From Callipepla californica brunnescens (taxonomy: Eukaryota > Chordata > Aves > Galliformes > Odontophoridae): a stretch of 64,000 nucleotides of DNA. A program made the translations under genes and the position numbers. This document shows positions 1 through 12,342 of the stretch, piece after piece; the first letter of the stretch is position 1, and every line of letters starts with the position of its first letter. The notes beneath the pieces were generated by a model that saw only the letters and a list, made by a program, of their open reading frames with translations, ran no database searches and was not told the DNA's origin. The stretch lies in contig JALIRH010000004.1 of the NCBI GenBank assembly GCA_023055505.1, forward strand, positions 17,417,368 to 17,481,367, written 5' to 3'.

Positions 1-112
1 GAGGACTGTTAGTGAATGGGTTTAGGAAACCCATACTCGCAAATCTGTTTAGCCTTGAGAAACGAGCCTGCCCTTCTCTGGGTGCTTAATGTTCCAGGTT
101 CTTTTTACTTAC

Positions 113-3100
113 CCATTCCAGAGGCCAGTGTGTCTCCCATAGGGTTAAATTTATTCAGCTGAAAATAGAAATAAAAAATGTCTGTAAGAGCATCACTGGT
201 TATATAACAGAGGCATAAAAGCACTACTGTTTATATAATGGCAACAATCTGGAAAGCAGAATGTTCCCTAGAGAGCATCACAGGAAACCCACAGATGACC
301 ATAGAACAGCCCTGCTTGAGTCAGCAGCTTTAGCCAGCAGTCATAACCCCATGAGAGCATGAGTCTGTCACAAGTGGACATTCCTGTTGTTCTAATCCCT
401 AAAACTCTCTCTAGGCTGCATTTCAATACTGAGAAGTACTTTTAGCTGCAGTGCCCAACTCACCGAGATTATACCAGATGCGTTCGGATCGTAGAGCTGA
501 CACACCATCTCCCCAGTGTTTCCATCAAATATATCAACAGTTCGCAGCTCGTTCACTGTGTACCCTGGGAACTTCGGGTCTGGATAGCGACCCACTACAA
601 TGAGATCGTAGCGAGGATGCCACGTTGCCTAGTGATAGAACAGAGCGATGGAGAGTTAGAGAGAAGGGCAGAGGTGATGCTGATGCACAGCAGACTGCCA
701 GCAGTGTGAGCAGCAGCCTGGGCATCCCACCCGCAGCAATAGAAGCATCCTAGAAGAGTGCTCTGCAAGAGTTGTAGAAGTATGAACATCTACCCACCAG
801 TGTTACATCCTGACCAGAAATCAGATCATTTGTTTTAAAGCCTGCTGCTGGCACCAGGAGCGATACAGACTATACTGGCTTAACCTGCCTTAATAGGTGT
901 GAGGTGCTGGAACTGTCGATGTGGGTGTGGGATCAGATGCTGTGGCCTGGTCCAGTCTGAACATGAGTAAACCCTGATTTCATTGCGCTGGTCCGTGCTC
1001 AGCAGCTTGGCACCATCTGTTGGGCTGAAGTAAGCTAGAGAGGGGGACAACAAGCAAAAGATCACAATTCAGTAATTGATGTGAAACACAGAAGTCATAT
1101 TTCCCTGGAAAACCATCAGCTCTTTTTACTGAGGATATGAATGCGGCCGTGCAGCCCAAGAGACAAGGCTTCACCTGTCTCAAGCAAACTCAAAGCTCTC
1201 ACAAACAATAAGCTGAAACCTACTGCAATGGGTTACATAGGAAGAATTACTATTCCCATGTTAGAGTCAAGTCAACAGACACTGCAAAGAAAGGAATGCG
1301 TTCATTCAGATAGAAAGTCACAAGTGTAGGAAAGTACACGAGCCATGAAGATGACAAAAGAGACACAACACAGATCAATACAAACTGACAGAAGCAAAAA
1401 CAAGGTACAGAGCCTTAACTCCTATATCCTGCTTTTATCAAAGCGACCATCCCAATATATTCAGATCTGCTTTTCTCAGATTCAATCCCTAACCAGTCCT
1501 ACCATACACAGCCTCTGAACAAAAAAGCTACACAAGAACTGACTGCAGCGTGTGGCTGGGTAGGGGGAAACCTCTGAGGCAGCCCTCTTCAGGTCTGTTT
1601 CAGCTGCCATGAAATCAGATGCTCTGTTAAACTTGAAAGGCAATACCTCAGGAAGTACTGTGTTCTAAGCAGCCTGTCATAAACAGAACAAAACTTTTAA
1701 GTATGCTTCTACCACGAATACCACTAACAGCAATTAAGAAGAATTTACTCAGAAGGTTAAAAAAAGCAAAAACAAAAACCACTAGCCTTGTTTATAGTTA
1801 CATCCATCTTCTCCCAAAGCACTCTTAAGTAAAGTTAGTGTTCCATGTTCACATTTAAAAATTACATGAAACCTGAACAATTTGCATCCGATTCTATTGA
1901 GTTTGCTCCAAAATGAGAATACCAACTCGTGCTTTTGCAAAATAAAGGCAAGACAGAACCCAAAATAATTCAGATACAGACTCAGATGAAAAAAGAAAGC
2001 AAGAAAAATACATGGATGGGAGACAGTAGACATACATGCAACAAAATCCTTATCTCAGGAATTCACCTGCATTGACAGGTTTGTCATGAGGAAGTACATG
2101 AAGAAAATTTGCTTTGTCTTTAATGTTTCTGAGGTCCCAGATTTTAACTGTCTGATCCACAGATGCTGTGGCCAACAACCACTCACATCGAGAGTTAAAC
2201 TCCACGTGAGTCACTTTCTTTTTGTGCAATTTCAGCTTCCAAATCTGCAGCAAACAAAAGATCACAAAAGAAAAAAAGTCAGGACTGGAATAAAGAAACA
2301 GAACAATAATCTACTAGTGCAGAGTAAAGAGGTCACGCATTTACAGAATAGAAGAAAACCAACCACAATATGCTAAGAGTTTACAAGGGAGCAAGAATGG
2401 AGAAAAGTGACCTTGGAACTATTTAATGCTGAGAGAATCTTCAATCCATCAATTTATTACAGGAAAGAAAAATGCAATCCCTAGTTCACCAAGGAAAGTA
2501 TTAGTACCATGGTGCAGAGCAAGACCTCATCTGGAATACTTCATGCAGTGCCAATCTTCCACCTACAGAAAGATTAAAGCAACTGGAACAGATACAGAAA
2601 TGAGCTACCAATGTAACAACAAGAAGGAAGGGACTGCTTTGGTGGAAATCATAAAAATTTGCTTTCCTTATCTTAGTAAAAATGAAGGATGACAGAGGAT
2701 ATAATTGGCTTCAAGAAAATTAAACATAAAGGAAGCAAAATATTTCAGTTACCAAGAATAAGTAGACGCAAACTGACTACAGATACACTTATATTAGACA
2801 TTAAAAGATTATTTCTAATCAAAGGAGTGAAGCTGGCCCGTCATCTCTCTGCTAATGTGTACCTCCCAATTGCAGAGAAGACTTTTGTCACATTCTTTCA
2901 GAAGAACAATAAAAAAAAAAAAGGTAAAAACTAGCCTGGAATGAGCACAACTCACATGGAGTACTTAGAACTCTGCTCATTGATTTACACACCTTTTGCC
3001 TCTGGCCACAGCACACTGGGCAGCAAATTCTCACAGATGTGACCCTTGCAAGCAGGAGAAACTGTAACTCCAGTCTGACAGAACAGCAGGTTCTTCTAAG

Positions 3101-6100
3101 TAGGGCAAACTGCAAGCCTATTCTCTAACATGCTCCTGCACTACCCCAGCCTGGCTGTGCCTGCCCTCTCATGCCTAACAGTAGTAGTGCAATTTCTATC
3201 CCAGCATTCACTGAATCGCTGTTGCGTACTCATGGAAGGGTATCTATCAAAGCAGTATCTACCAAATGACTCCCACTACGTTTTTGAAAGCGCGAAGGCT
3301 GCTGGCAGAGGGTGTTTACGCGTGTATTACAGGCTGCCCTGTAATTACTCTGCCCAGCATCAAATACCCTTAAGGAAGGGTACACAAGGAAGCACATCAC
3401 ACGCTGTCAGAATTGTTACTATTGTGTTTGCCAGTACAGCTGGCAGAAGCAGAGAAAATCTCACCACCCAAACAACGGCAGACTCATCTTCTGAGCTGCG
3501 AGGCACTTCTCTTTCCCAGGCCCTCGTAGTGTAGGAAAGTACACGAGCTGTGAAGATTCCCCCCAGCAAGACACTGTGGAGCCACACTAACCTCGTCACC
3601 GGAAGTGCTGAGCAGGACCACGTTGCCCAAATTATCACCTGTCACCACAGCACGGCAGCTTGCAGAAACATCAACACTGCAGTACCAGCAGCTGGAGGGA
3701 AAGAGACAAAAATCAGCACTACCTCCCACAGGCAGATGAAGGCAGCGGAGCTCTAGCTCACACCTTATCCCTGTCTCTGACAAAGGAGAATGCAACAGCT
3801 TACAACCGTCACCTTCTCTCTGATCTGATGGTATGGCCCTGAAGAGCAGAACAGGGGGCGGCTTATCAGCAATGCTTGCCTCTGGTGACTTAATATGAAG
3901 TAATTCCTACAGCATCTATGAAGTGCTCAATAGATGGAGCGTGGCATGTTGGGACAGTGGAATATGAAAGAGTCTGAAAAGCCACTCGGAAACTTCACAT
4001 GGACACACCCAAGTGACACTGGCAAACACCTAGAAATGGCCTTAAAATAAGGTTTTCCACAAAACAGGGAAGTAATGGGAAAGACAAGAGTTCTGGAAGA
4101 CTGGAAGATTCCATTTCTGAACTATCTCAACTTCATCCCCCTGGAAACAAATATGAATAGAGGTATATCTGACAAAAGATGTACTTCTTTACCACAGCTC
4201 TGCTGGGAGGGCAGGCCCAGCGAGAGTAAAGCTGTGCTCCTTCGGGAACTTGCTGGGAAAGCTTTACTTGCAGAGCTAAATTATTCTTGAATTCAAGATG
4301 GAAAAGATCAGCATGGTGAGCCTGAACTCTCCGCAGGGCAGTAGGGTAAACACAGTAAGATGAAATTCAGATTCTGCAGGCATGTTTTTTTGGAATTCCT
4401 ATCCTGCCTGAGTTGCTGTGCACAAAAAACACTGATCACAGTGAAGAGAAGAAAGTTACTCTGTTCTTCTCACCTCATACATTATACAGTGAAGCACTGA
4501 CAGGATCTACAAGATGGGAGATGGCATCACCAGAAAGCAATACCAGAAGGTGAATGCAGTGTACTCAGCTACTGCAAAAGACAAATGCTCTGTGGCTGCC
4601 TTGCTTGACAGCCACCCTGCCGTGCTGGAGAGGGACCCAGGAGCCTACCTGTGAGCTTCCTCACAGGACCATTTCATATCAACAATCTCCTAAAACTTGC
4701 AAAGAAGTACACATTATCATGACCAGAGCCACAGCTTTAACACAGCATTACAGGGCAGAGATTCAACCTTGCTCTGCTCCCTTCTCACCAAACATTATGG
4801 TTCTCGTGGCCACAGTCCGGGGCACGGGATATCACCTGCACCGCTCTGCCCTCAAGGTCCTGCAGACTCAGGGTGCCATCCCCTGATGCCACATAAAGCT
4901 TCACTGCCTCATAAGGGCTGAACTTGATGTCTCCAAGAGAATCTCCTGGCCCCTTCTGGAATACACACAAAGCCAAAAGGTATCAAGGTTAGAGTGGAAA
5001 AGTATAATCCATCTCCTGGAACACACTGCAGGATTTTCTAGGTACAATGCACAGCTTTATGACAAGGGATACCCTTGTCCTTTGAACTTTCTGATCTATT
5101 TCCAACCTAAGCACATATATTCTGTACCTGTAGGTTCAGCCTCATCACTTTGGGCTGCAAACCTCATTAACAGCACCACTTCCTCTGCACTGGGTGCAGG
5201 ACAAAGGTGCACCTCACTCAGACCAGCTTAGGAGATAAGAAGAAAAATACAACACTATTCCAAGCAGAAACCACATAAAATCTCATGACGACTCTGCACT
5301 AAGCTTTCTTACAGAGCCTTCATTTACCAGTTCACTGTAGACTGCTTCCAGTACTTTATCTGGTCTTACTCAAGGTATCCTCAGGAAGAACAAGAGCAGT
5401 GCCAGGAGAAATCTAGAAAGCTAACTACAAGGCACAAAAATCTTATGCCATAGCTGTTTTCTCCCAGTCTGTCTTCTGAGGAAACATGGAAACCCTACAG
5501 AAAACAAGGATGCTGACTGGGAGTCCCCAGACTCTGGTACTCAAGTGTCACTGCTGCTCACAGAGCAGCTATTTAATAAAGATGCACTGTAAATATTAAT
5601 TGTTAAGAGGACAATGAAAACAAAAAAGGCCCAGCTTATCTGCCTTCACAGCAGTGGAAGAAGAATGGCGTATCTAGGCATTACTACGAAGGGCATTCCA
5701 CTGGGATACAAGATCCTGTCCCAGGATCTTGTCTGGAGCAAGGACTATGCCACCTTGTCCACCTAGCTACTCATCTCCGCACCACTAAGGGCCACCTTCT
5801 GCCTTAAGACAAGCTTGCAGCTGTTAACAGCCAGTTTGGAAACCAACCATGAAAGCTGCTACCAGAAATAGTTATGTGGAGAAATGTAAAGAGGAGGCTA
5901 ATCCAATTTCCCCTCACTTAATTTTCAGCACTGAACAGAATTAACTAACTGAAGAGCTAAGGCTTTTTCATGAGTTCACAGAATAGACAGAGTGGGTGAG
6001 TCTAGCACAGACAGACAGAACTGCCTCTAGAGATTCATCTCCTCATTCCACCGACTCTTAACTTTGGCATTTTATATAAGCATCAAAAGTTAGGTGGAAT

Positions 6101-9100
6101 GAATCAGAAGGATCCTTATGACATGCACCACCTGAAGTCAGTGGTGCTTATGGAAAAGTACTAGGGGAACCAGACTGCTCTGTAAAATCCATCTGGCAGT
6201 GAGCAGCACCAAGTAAAGAGGTCAGAAGGTCTCCAGAGCTGAGTTATGGAACTTACCACTGAAGAAACCCAATGGCACACCCCCATTTCCTTGTGTAACA
6301 GGTAGTAAGCAAGCAAGCATCTACAGCCCTCCCCTTAATGAAGAAAAGCTCTCTCCTACCCACCACCCCATTTCAGAGAAAAATAAAGAAACTGAGTCTT
6401 CCTGGAATACAGAGAACATCACTGAAGTTTAGAGGATACAGGAGATGCATATGGAGAAGCAGCAGCCCAGCTCCCATATATTAGAGTCAAGCATCTCCCT
6501 TTCTCTCTCTTTCTTTACAGTGCTCCTGCCAGCAGGACACAGAAGCCCAGAACATTGCTGTATTTCTTACTCCCAGTTCTCGGTGATGGTGAAGACCCGG
6601 GAAGTATTGCCATTAAAATCCTGCAGGATGGTACTGCCGGCAACTGATGAAGTGTACAGCTGACTAGGGTTAAAAGGGTTAAACTTCATTCCTGTGATGG
6701 CCCCTCCAGCTCCCATCTACAACGAAGGGGATGAACAAGAGAAAAATCCACTGAGTGATGGGGAAGGAGGAAAAGAGCATTCTCTAAATCTGCATTCACT
6801 GCTATGTTCTTAACAGCAACAGTGAAACACATTACAGCACTCCAGGAGGCAAAGACAACTGTGCCTTCCCACATGGCAGCTGTCTGGGCAGCCGCCCTTC
6901 CACAGAATAAAACTGCAGCTCCTCCAACCCCCAAGCAATGTATTCCTTGGCTGGCTGGCACCACAGTATTAATAAGAAGAGAAAGATGACTCTGGAATTC
7001 TTGGAGGATAGACCTCCTCCCAGCACACACCTATGCCAATTTAGAAAGGGACAGAAGTTAAGGGTCCCTTCAAGTCCCTGCAGGAATGACACTGACTGAA
7101 TACAGTAGCAATGGGCATGCCAACTACGTAAACCACTCATTCTAGCTTAGCTTTTCAGTTCAGGTGAAGTGACTTCATTTCTCTCCACTCAAAAGATTTC
7201 TTTTCTTCATCTGACACAGAATAAAAGGTAATCAGAGAAAGATCAAGACCTAAGACAGACTCACTCTGCCTACTTGTTTCTGGCATCCCTTAAGAATTAT
7301 TATTTTGCCAATTGCTGAATTATTTTCTCACTGAACACGCACCAAGTACTGTTCCATTATGAATTTAATCAATATACCTCTGTTCTCCCCTGCACTAGAA
7401 CAATCTGGAACTAAGGAATGACTTGCTTGTACATTTCAATCCTTACACTACTCCTCAATCTCCACCTCAGTTTTGGGCTACTCTGCAGCCCAAGACCTCT
7501 ATGCGTATCTCACAGCATGAGCCATTTGATTGTGATTCAGTTTTCCACTCCTACCCATTCTATACACCCAGAGACTTACCCCTTTTATGAAGCAGGTTTT
7601 AGTCAGTACTTCATAGTCCCAAAGAATGATGTCTCCACCTTTGGAACCAACAGCTACAGTACTGGGGTGTGTTGGATGCCACTCCAGGCAGGTCACTCTC
7701 CTGTCAAAGGGACTTGCTGTTCGAAAAAGGCGGTATGAGGTCAGGGAACGCAGAAAGGGCAGCTGTAGGCACTGTTACAAAGATAGAAGAGAATTATAAC
7801 TCTTGTACGGATCCCTGAATATCTCTGAATGCAGAGTGTTAACAATTCCTAATCACCACCAGGTTAGTACTTTCACACAAAACACTAAACCTCTCTGTGC
7901 AATTAAAAGAACGTGTTGTTCCCCAGGCAAACAGCCTGAGACCAAACAAACCTCATCAGCTATAGCACTCAGAAAACAATGTAAGAGATACCACACTTTA
8001 AATGACATGCAGGGTGCTAAGCATCTTAGGTCGAGTTAAAACAGTAAGATAACTAACGTTAAACAAGGGAGAATCGTTGAATCATTTGAGTTGGAAGGGA
8101 CGCTAAAAGGTCATTTAGTCCAATTCCCCTGCTATGAACCTACAGCTACATCAGGGTGCTCAGAGCCCCATCCAGCCTGATCTTGAATGACTTGAGGGAC
8201 AGGGTATCCACCACCTCCCCGGGCAACCCGCTCCAGTCCCTCACCAACATTATTGTAAAGAACTTCTCCTTCATATCCAATCTTAACCTCCCCTTTTAGT
8301 TTGAAACCATTTTCCCTTGTACTATCACAACAGCCCTACTAAAGAGTCTGTCCCCTTCTTTCTTACAGCCCCCCTTCAGATACTGAAAGGCCACTCTCAG
8401 ACCTCCACAGAGCCTTCCCTTCTCCATGGTGAACAGCCCCAGCTCTCTCAGCCTGTCCACGCAGGGAAGGTGGTCCATCCCTTGGATCATTTTTGCGGCC
8501 CTCTTCTGGTTGTGTTTTGACAGCTCCACATATCTTGTGAGCTGGGGACTCCGCATCTGGATGCAATACTCCAGGTAAGGTCTCATCAATACAGAGCAGA
8601 GGGGCAGGATCACCTCCCTCCATGTGTTGACCACACTTCTGTTGATGCAGACCAGGACACAGTTGGCTTTCTGGGCTGCAAGGGCACAATGCAGGCTCAC
8701 GCCTGGCTTGCCATCCACCAGTACCTCAAATTCTTTTCAGCAGGGCTGTGCTGTATCCTTTTGTGCCCCAGCTTGTATTGATAGCGGGAGCTGACAAAAT
8801 GGAGGAGAATATATCACCCACCAGAAAAAGGAACCGATGCCTGCACTGAGCATCCTAAAATCACCTAGAGATACAATAAGCTAACCTTCCATCCAAACTG
8901 CTTGTAGCTCAACAATACAGCATAAGAGCGATACGAGTGAACAAGAGCACAACAGAATGAAAAACCATGACACAACTGTATTATTATTCAGCTGAGGAAC
9001 AGGTACTGCTTGGATGATGCTGGTGGTTTCTTTATCATTTCAATGCTTAGACAAATCATCTGAAAGATAAAGCTAGCCTAGGTGCTTCCCACCTGTGGAT

Positions 9101-12100
9101 ATCACAGAAAAAGTTAACTTCCAAATGAAAGGAGCATGACTCTGAAAATTAGGAAATGATTATAGGCTTGATGAAATTTGTCTGTGAATAAGAGAAATCA
9201 ACATAAAACTATACATGATTAGCAAAGTAGAGAGCAGATGCAAAAATAGTAATGACAAAACAGTTGCATCAGCACACACAGACAGCACCGTGTCATAGTG
9301 TAAATGGCACAGTAAGGTTAAATATGAGTCAAAGAAGTACAGAATGAATAAAAGATAAAATGCTGCAGCAAGGCCATCTCAACTGAAACGGAAAGTCATC
9401 TCAGTACTGGCATTTTACAGGACTAAGAAACACAAGGGTATGACAGATCTGGAGCCAAACTGTGTATTGCGAACATGAAGCCTCTCTGAAGTCTCCCTGC
9501 TTGTGTTTAAGATTTTATTTTTTTTTTAAGTATTTATTTTTGTACAGGGATGAGATGTTTAATATGTCATGAAAGAGGAATTCCTCACCTGCCTGAGCTG
9601 TGCCCGGATGGAGCCTCCCAGCATGTTCTGGTAGACATAATGAACAATGCTGCACTGCCACTTCGGCTGATGGAAAAGAGCTCTGGTGTTTCTCATCACA
9701 GTCCCACCTCTATACCAGCCTGCCAGAGAGGAAAATGAATAAAAGTTACTGAAAGCCAGCGCCCAGTGCCCATCGTGTTCATCCACTAAACATGGGAAAA
9801 CACCTGTATTTTTTGCTAAATTCATGACAAGCTTCAGCCACAAGAGAAAAGACTCAAAACAATTCTTACATGTCTAAGTTGCAAGCAGCCTCTGCAGCCT
9901 ATGGAGTCCAGTGCTTCCCATAGGCTGCCAGAGCTGTGAGTGTGCCTCTGCACATTAAACCTTCCTTTTCCTCACCAAAGATTTACTAGAAAGACAACAA
10001 AAGGATGAAAGCAAAGTTTCACGTGGTACATCTCTGGGACAGTATAGAACCTGAATGGTTCATACTCAGAATACAATAAATCTATCCAAAGCTCCAACAA
10101 CCTGGAAATACATGGTGGAAGGCAGTGAGCCTCCGTGTGCAGTAGAAGATCAGTCAGAAAGGTGACACCTGAAAACTCCCAAAGCATAGCAATACGACAT
10201 CCCACGCAGTTCCTGAAATGCCTGCTTGTGAATTAGAATTTTCTATCTGCTTGTGCTGTAGCTCGTACAGTCTGCCTAGAGCACTGTGAGTTTTGTTTTT
10301 GATAATAGACTTGCTGACGCCACATTGCGTGAAAACCTTTCTGTTCAGGGTGGTTTTTGCTGAGAGCACAGCACGCTTCTACATTTTGTCCATGTTCCAA
10401 GGTTTTATCTTCAGGGACCTTTACATAAAAACAAGATTTGTCCAGTCCCGTGTCTGTGATCTAATCAACCCCATGGAAATAGTCTGTAACACTCCAGCAG
10501 GTCTATGTGTCAAACGGGAAAGATGCCCTTCCTAAGGAACAAAAAAGCTACTTTAACTTACAGACACTAATGAAGAAACAGAAGATCAACACCATAGGTA
10601 TCATGCTGTGCAACTAAAACCTGAACGAAATCTTTCTTTAACACAACTCTGGAGTTAAGAAATGCAGAGGTGCAAGACTAAACCTCTACATTCACATGCC
10701 AACATGGAGCCAACACTTGTCACACACCTGCTGAAATAGGGATAGAAGGATTGATATTCTAAACCCTTTTTTCTTTCCCCCCCACAGAAGAATTAACACT
10801 CACAGTTCCTTCTTCAAAGGTGACAGAAGGGGAGGTATTTTTTTCTCAGATTCAGTTGTGTTTCAAAGGATAAGTTATTAAGAACAAATTCTAGGCCTGT
10901 TCAGCATCTGCTGTAAGAAACCCTTTTAAAACAGATTTCAATTGCAAAAAACTGGACCAGTCCTAAAAAAGGAGAAAAAAATATTTTTTCCAACATACGT
11001 AAAAGTCAAAACATGGTCACAAAATGGAAAAGCTCAAATACAAAGGTCTTTAAGACAGGTCTAAAAGGAAAAATATGACTGGTCTCATTTTCCCAAACTA
11101 CTAGGCATATCCATATCCAACCACCTCCAAATCTTATGGGAAGAACAGATGCACTCTAAATGTGAAAATCAGCCTATGAAGTTATAATTGAAAACCACAT
11201 ATCTAGGTTAACGACAGAAGATGCTTCAACTATCCACAGTTATATATGGAATCTTTTCAAATGGAGTAATTTGCCTCCAATGCCTGCTGTTCACACTGCC
11301 AACCACTCCAAGTTTGGAGTTATACTCCAGAAAACAGAAAAGCACAAATGGGCAGGATTCCTGTATCGGAACATCGAAAGCCATTTCAGTGATTTCTGGA
11401 TCCTTAGAAACTATACAGGGTGCATACTATATCCCCACACAAGGCACTACCTCTAGCAATCTCCTAAACAAAACACAGAATTAAATGTCGTATCTGTGGA
11501 AAGATGAAAACAATCCTTACAGTAACTGAAGTCTAAACAACTTTTTTGTTACTGCAAAGATTTTCCTACCATCCCCAAATCTAATCATCTCTCTTTTTAT
11601 AATAAAAAGTTTAAGACATTTTTAAGGTACAAACCAGAGGAAAAAAAAAATGAACATGAGAAGTGATTAATGGAAATTCTGCCCAGTCTAATCTGAACGT
11701 AGAGGTAGAAAGTAGTTAGTATACCTTCTTACATTAGAAGAAGTTAGAATATGCAAAGATTAGGTGGAAATACCAGTTTAGACTGCATGCTGTAGGACAC
11801 CAACCTTGCTTTAAGGATTGCACGGGAGAAAGAACGATACATGACCAAAGTTGGCCTGTCCTACAGTAAAGCAGATGTCTGCTAATTCAGGAATTCCACA
11901 GAACTTAACCACTCTCCAGTGGGCAGTGACAGCATTAACAGCGAGCAGGCTTCTACCAAGGGGCAGAGCCTCAAAAGCAAGACTCGTGTACACAGACACA
12001 GTGCAACTAGACAGATCACTGGAGGATGTAGTACCCCAGTGCAGTCCAGGTTTCCCCTCCAATATACAGCCCTATCTGAAAACTCATGTCTGAGCACGCT

Positions 12101-12342
12101 TCCTGGCATCCTCTCTCTTCAGCTAGTTAATGCCTGTGTTTTAGGCTAAATTTGGCTGAGGAAACGTTACCGATTTTCTCTTGGGCTTTGGATGTTTTCC
12201 TCACAAACAATTTCTTTGCTAGTGGCTCATTCTCTAGTCCTTCGTGGTCCGGTTTCCTTTTCCCAGCTGATTTTGCGTCTTCTAACTGATGCTCATGCGC
12301 CTTTTCAAGCTTCTTGTCCTTGGGCTGGTTCACTGGAGCCAT
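113..12342 (-). CDS. DDB2: DDB2, damage-specific DNA-binding protein 2 (nine of its coding exons; C-terminal exon off the left edge)
   Basis: DDB2 is the WD40 subunit of UV-DDB. It binds UV photolesions in chromatin and docks through DDB1 onto the CUL4-RBX1 ubiquitin ligase to start global-genome nucleotide excision repair. Exons read on the minus strand: 12171-12342 (ATG; strong context, A at -3 and G at +4), 9589-9719, 7580-7762, 6571-6716, 3592-3691, 2067-2244, 889-1034, 464-628, 113-158. Lengths sum to 1267 bases in one open frame; the last exon ends in phase 1 at GTAAGT, so the final exon lies left of the window. Seen: a basic N-terminus, [17 protein letters not shown] in exon 3, KKKVTH and KIWDLR (DDB1-contacting WDxR box) in exon 6, and the lesion-probing FQH triplet at about residues 345-347 in exon 7. 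Human K244 and R273, mutated in xeroderma pigmentosum E, lie in the matching KKK and WDLR motifs, conserved here. Exon 4 has an alternative copy (4789-4955). Identity is very secure; boundaries are by eye. Confidence 0.96.
1323..1352. repeat. 30-base direct repeat, copy 1 (DDB2 intron 6)
   Basis: Starts AGTGTAGGAAAGTACACGAG and ends TGAAGAT. Matches 3528-3557 at 28 of 30 positions, including an exact 21-base core. Flanks are unrelated. Confidence 0.8.
2426..2845 (+). repeat. Ancient, highly diverged CR1 LINE fragment in DDB2 intron 5
   Basis: The plus strand keeps the order of CR1 3'-region landmarks: CAAGACCTCATCTGGAATAC (2521-2540), then an ACTGGAACAG-like segment, then ATTGGCTTCAAGAAAATTAAA-like and TTAGACATTAAAAGATTATT-like segments that resemble the CR1 'ggcctcaag ... 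ttggacattaggaaaaa' region. Many indels and no intact frame, so an old copy. A repeat-library search would be needed to confirm the family. Confidence 0.5.
3528..3557. repeat. 30-base direct repeat, copy 2 (DDB2 intron 5, just after exon 5)
   Basis: Second copy of the repeat at 1323-1352, starting 35 bases downstream of the exon 5 donor in transcription order. Two adjacent mismatches (TG for CA). Origin unknown; it may be a remnant of a dispersed repeat. Confidence 0.8.
4789..4955 (-). CDS. DDB2: DDB2 exon 4, version B (probable mutually exclusive exon)
   Basis: An open 167-base exon with acceptor gtattccag|AAGGGG and donor TTTG|GTGAGA. Like version A it starts in phase 0 and ends in phase 2, joining exon 5 in frame as [12 protein letters not shown]. 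It encodes [18 protein letters not shown], then [18 protein letters not shown], then a seven-residue-longer tail [10 protein letters not shown]. Position by position it aligns with version A (G-G at 2 and 4, KF, P, LY, S, G, LQD, G; roughly one third identical), so it is an old duplicate of the same WD40 blade. A+B inclusion reaches a TGA after 18 codons; skipping both reaches a TGA at the seventh codon. Only one can be used per productive mRNA. Splice sites and frame are intact, arguing against a dead exon. Confidence 0.85.
6571..6716 (-). CDS. DDB2: DDB2 exon 4, version A (mammal-like WD40 blade exon)
   Basis: This 146-base exon begins in phase 0 (ATG GGA GCT GGA after a pyrimidine-rich tract ending gttgtag) and ends in phase 2 at GGGA|GTAAGA. 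It encodes [17 protein letters not shown]... followed by LQDFNGN, closely matching the human DDB2 stretch as I remember it (GAGGSITGLKFNPLN...LQDFKGN). Spliced to exon 5 it gives [15 protein letters not shown]. It lies 1615 bases upstream, in the direction of transcription, of version B. Which version is used more cannot be judged from sequence. Confidence 0.9.
8066..8800 (-). repeat. CR1 LINE 3' fragment in DDB2 intron 2
   Basis: Reverse-oriented CR1: the plus strand opens with GAATCGTTGAATCATTTGAG, the reverse complement of the CR1 3' end, then TTGGAAGGGACGCTAAAAGG. It continues through ATCCAGCCTGATCTTGAATG to the AGCTGGGGCACAAAAGGATA region of the pol 3' end near 8765. Remains of the reverse-transcriptase C-terminus can be read on the minus strand (for example [18 protein letters not shown]), but with stops and frameshifts, and the element is 5'-truncated as usual for CR1. 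Right boundary approximate. Confidence 0.9.
9720..12170 (-). other. DDB2: DDB2 intron 1 (nothing recognised)
   Basis: About 2.4 kb between coding exons 1 and 2. AT-rich, with short A and T runs (for example near 11640) and no convincing coding, RNA or repeat signal by eye. Confidence 0.7.

Noticed and set aside
1..6. Possible acceptor (cactaacag) of the last DDB2 exon at the left edge
   Set aside because: The first codons it would give (GTC CTC) do not match the expected GFN/GYH continuation, and only four bases would lie in the window.
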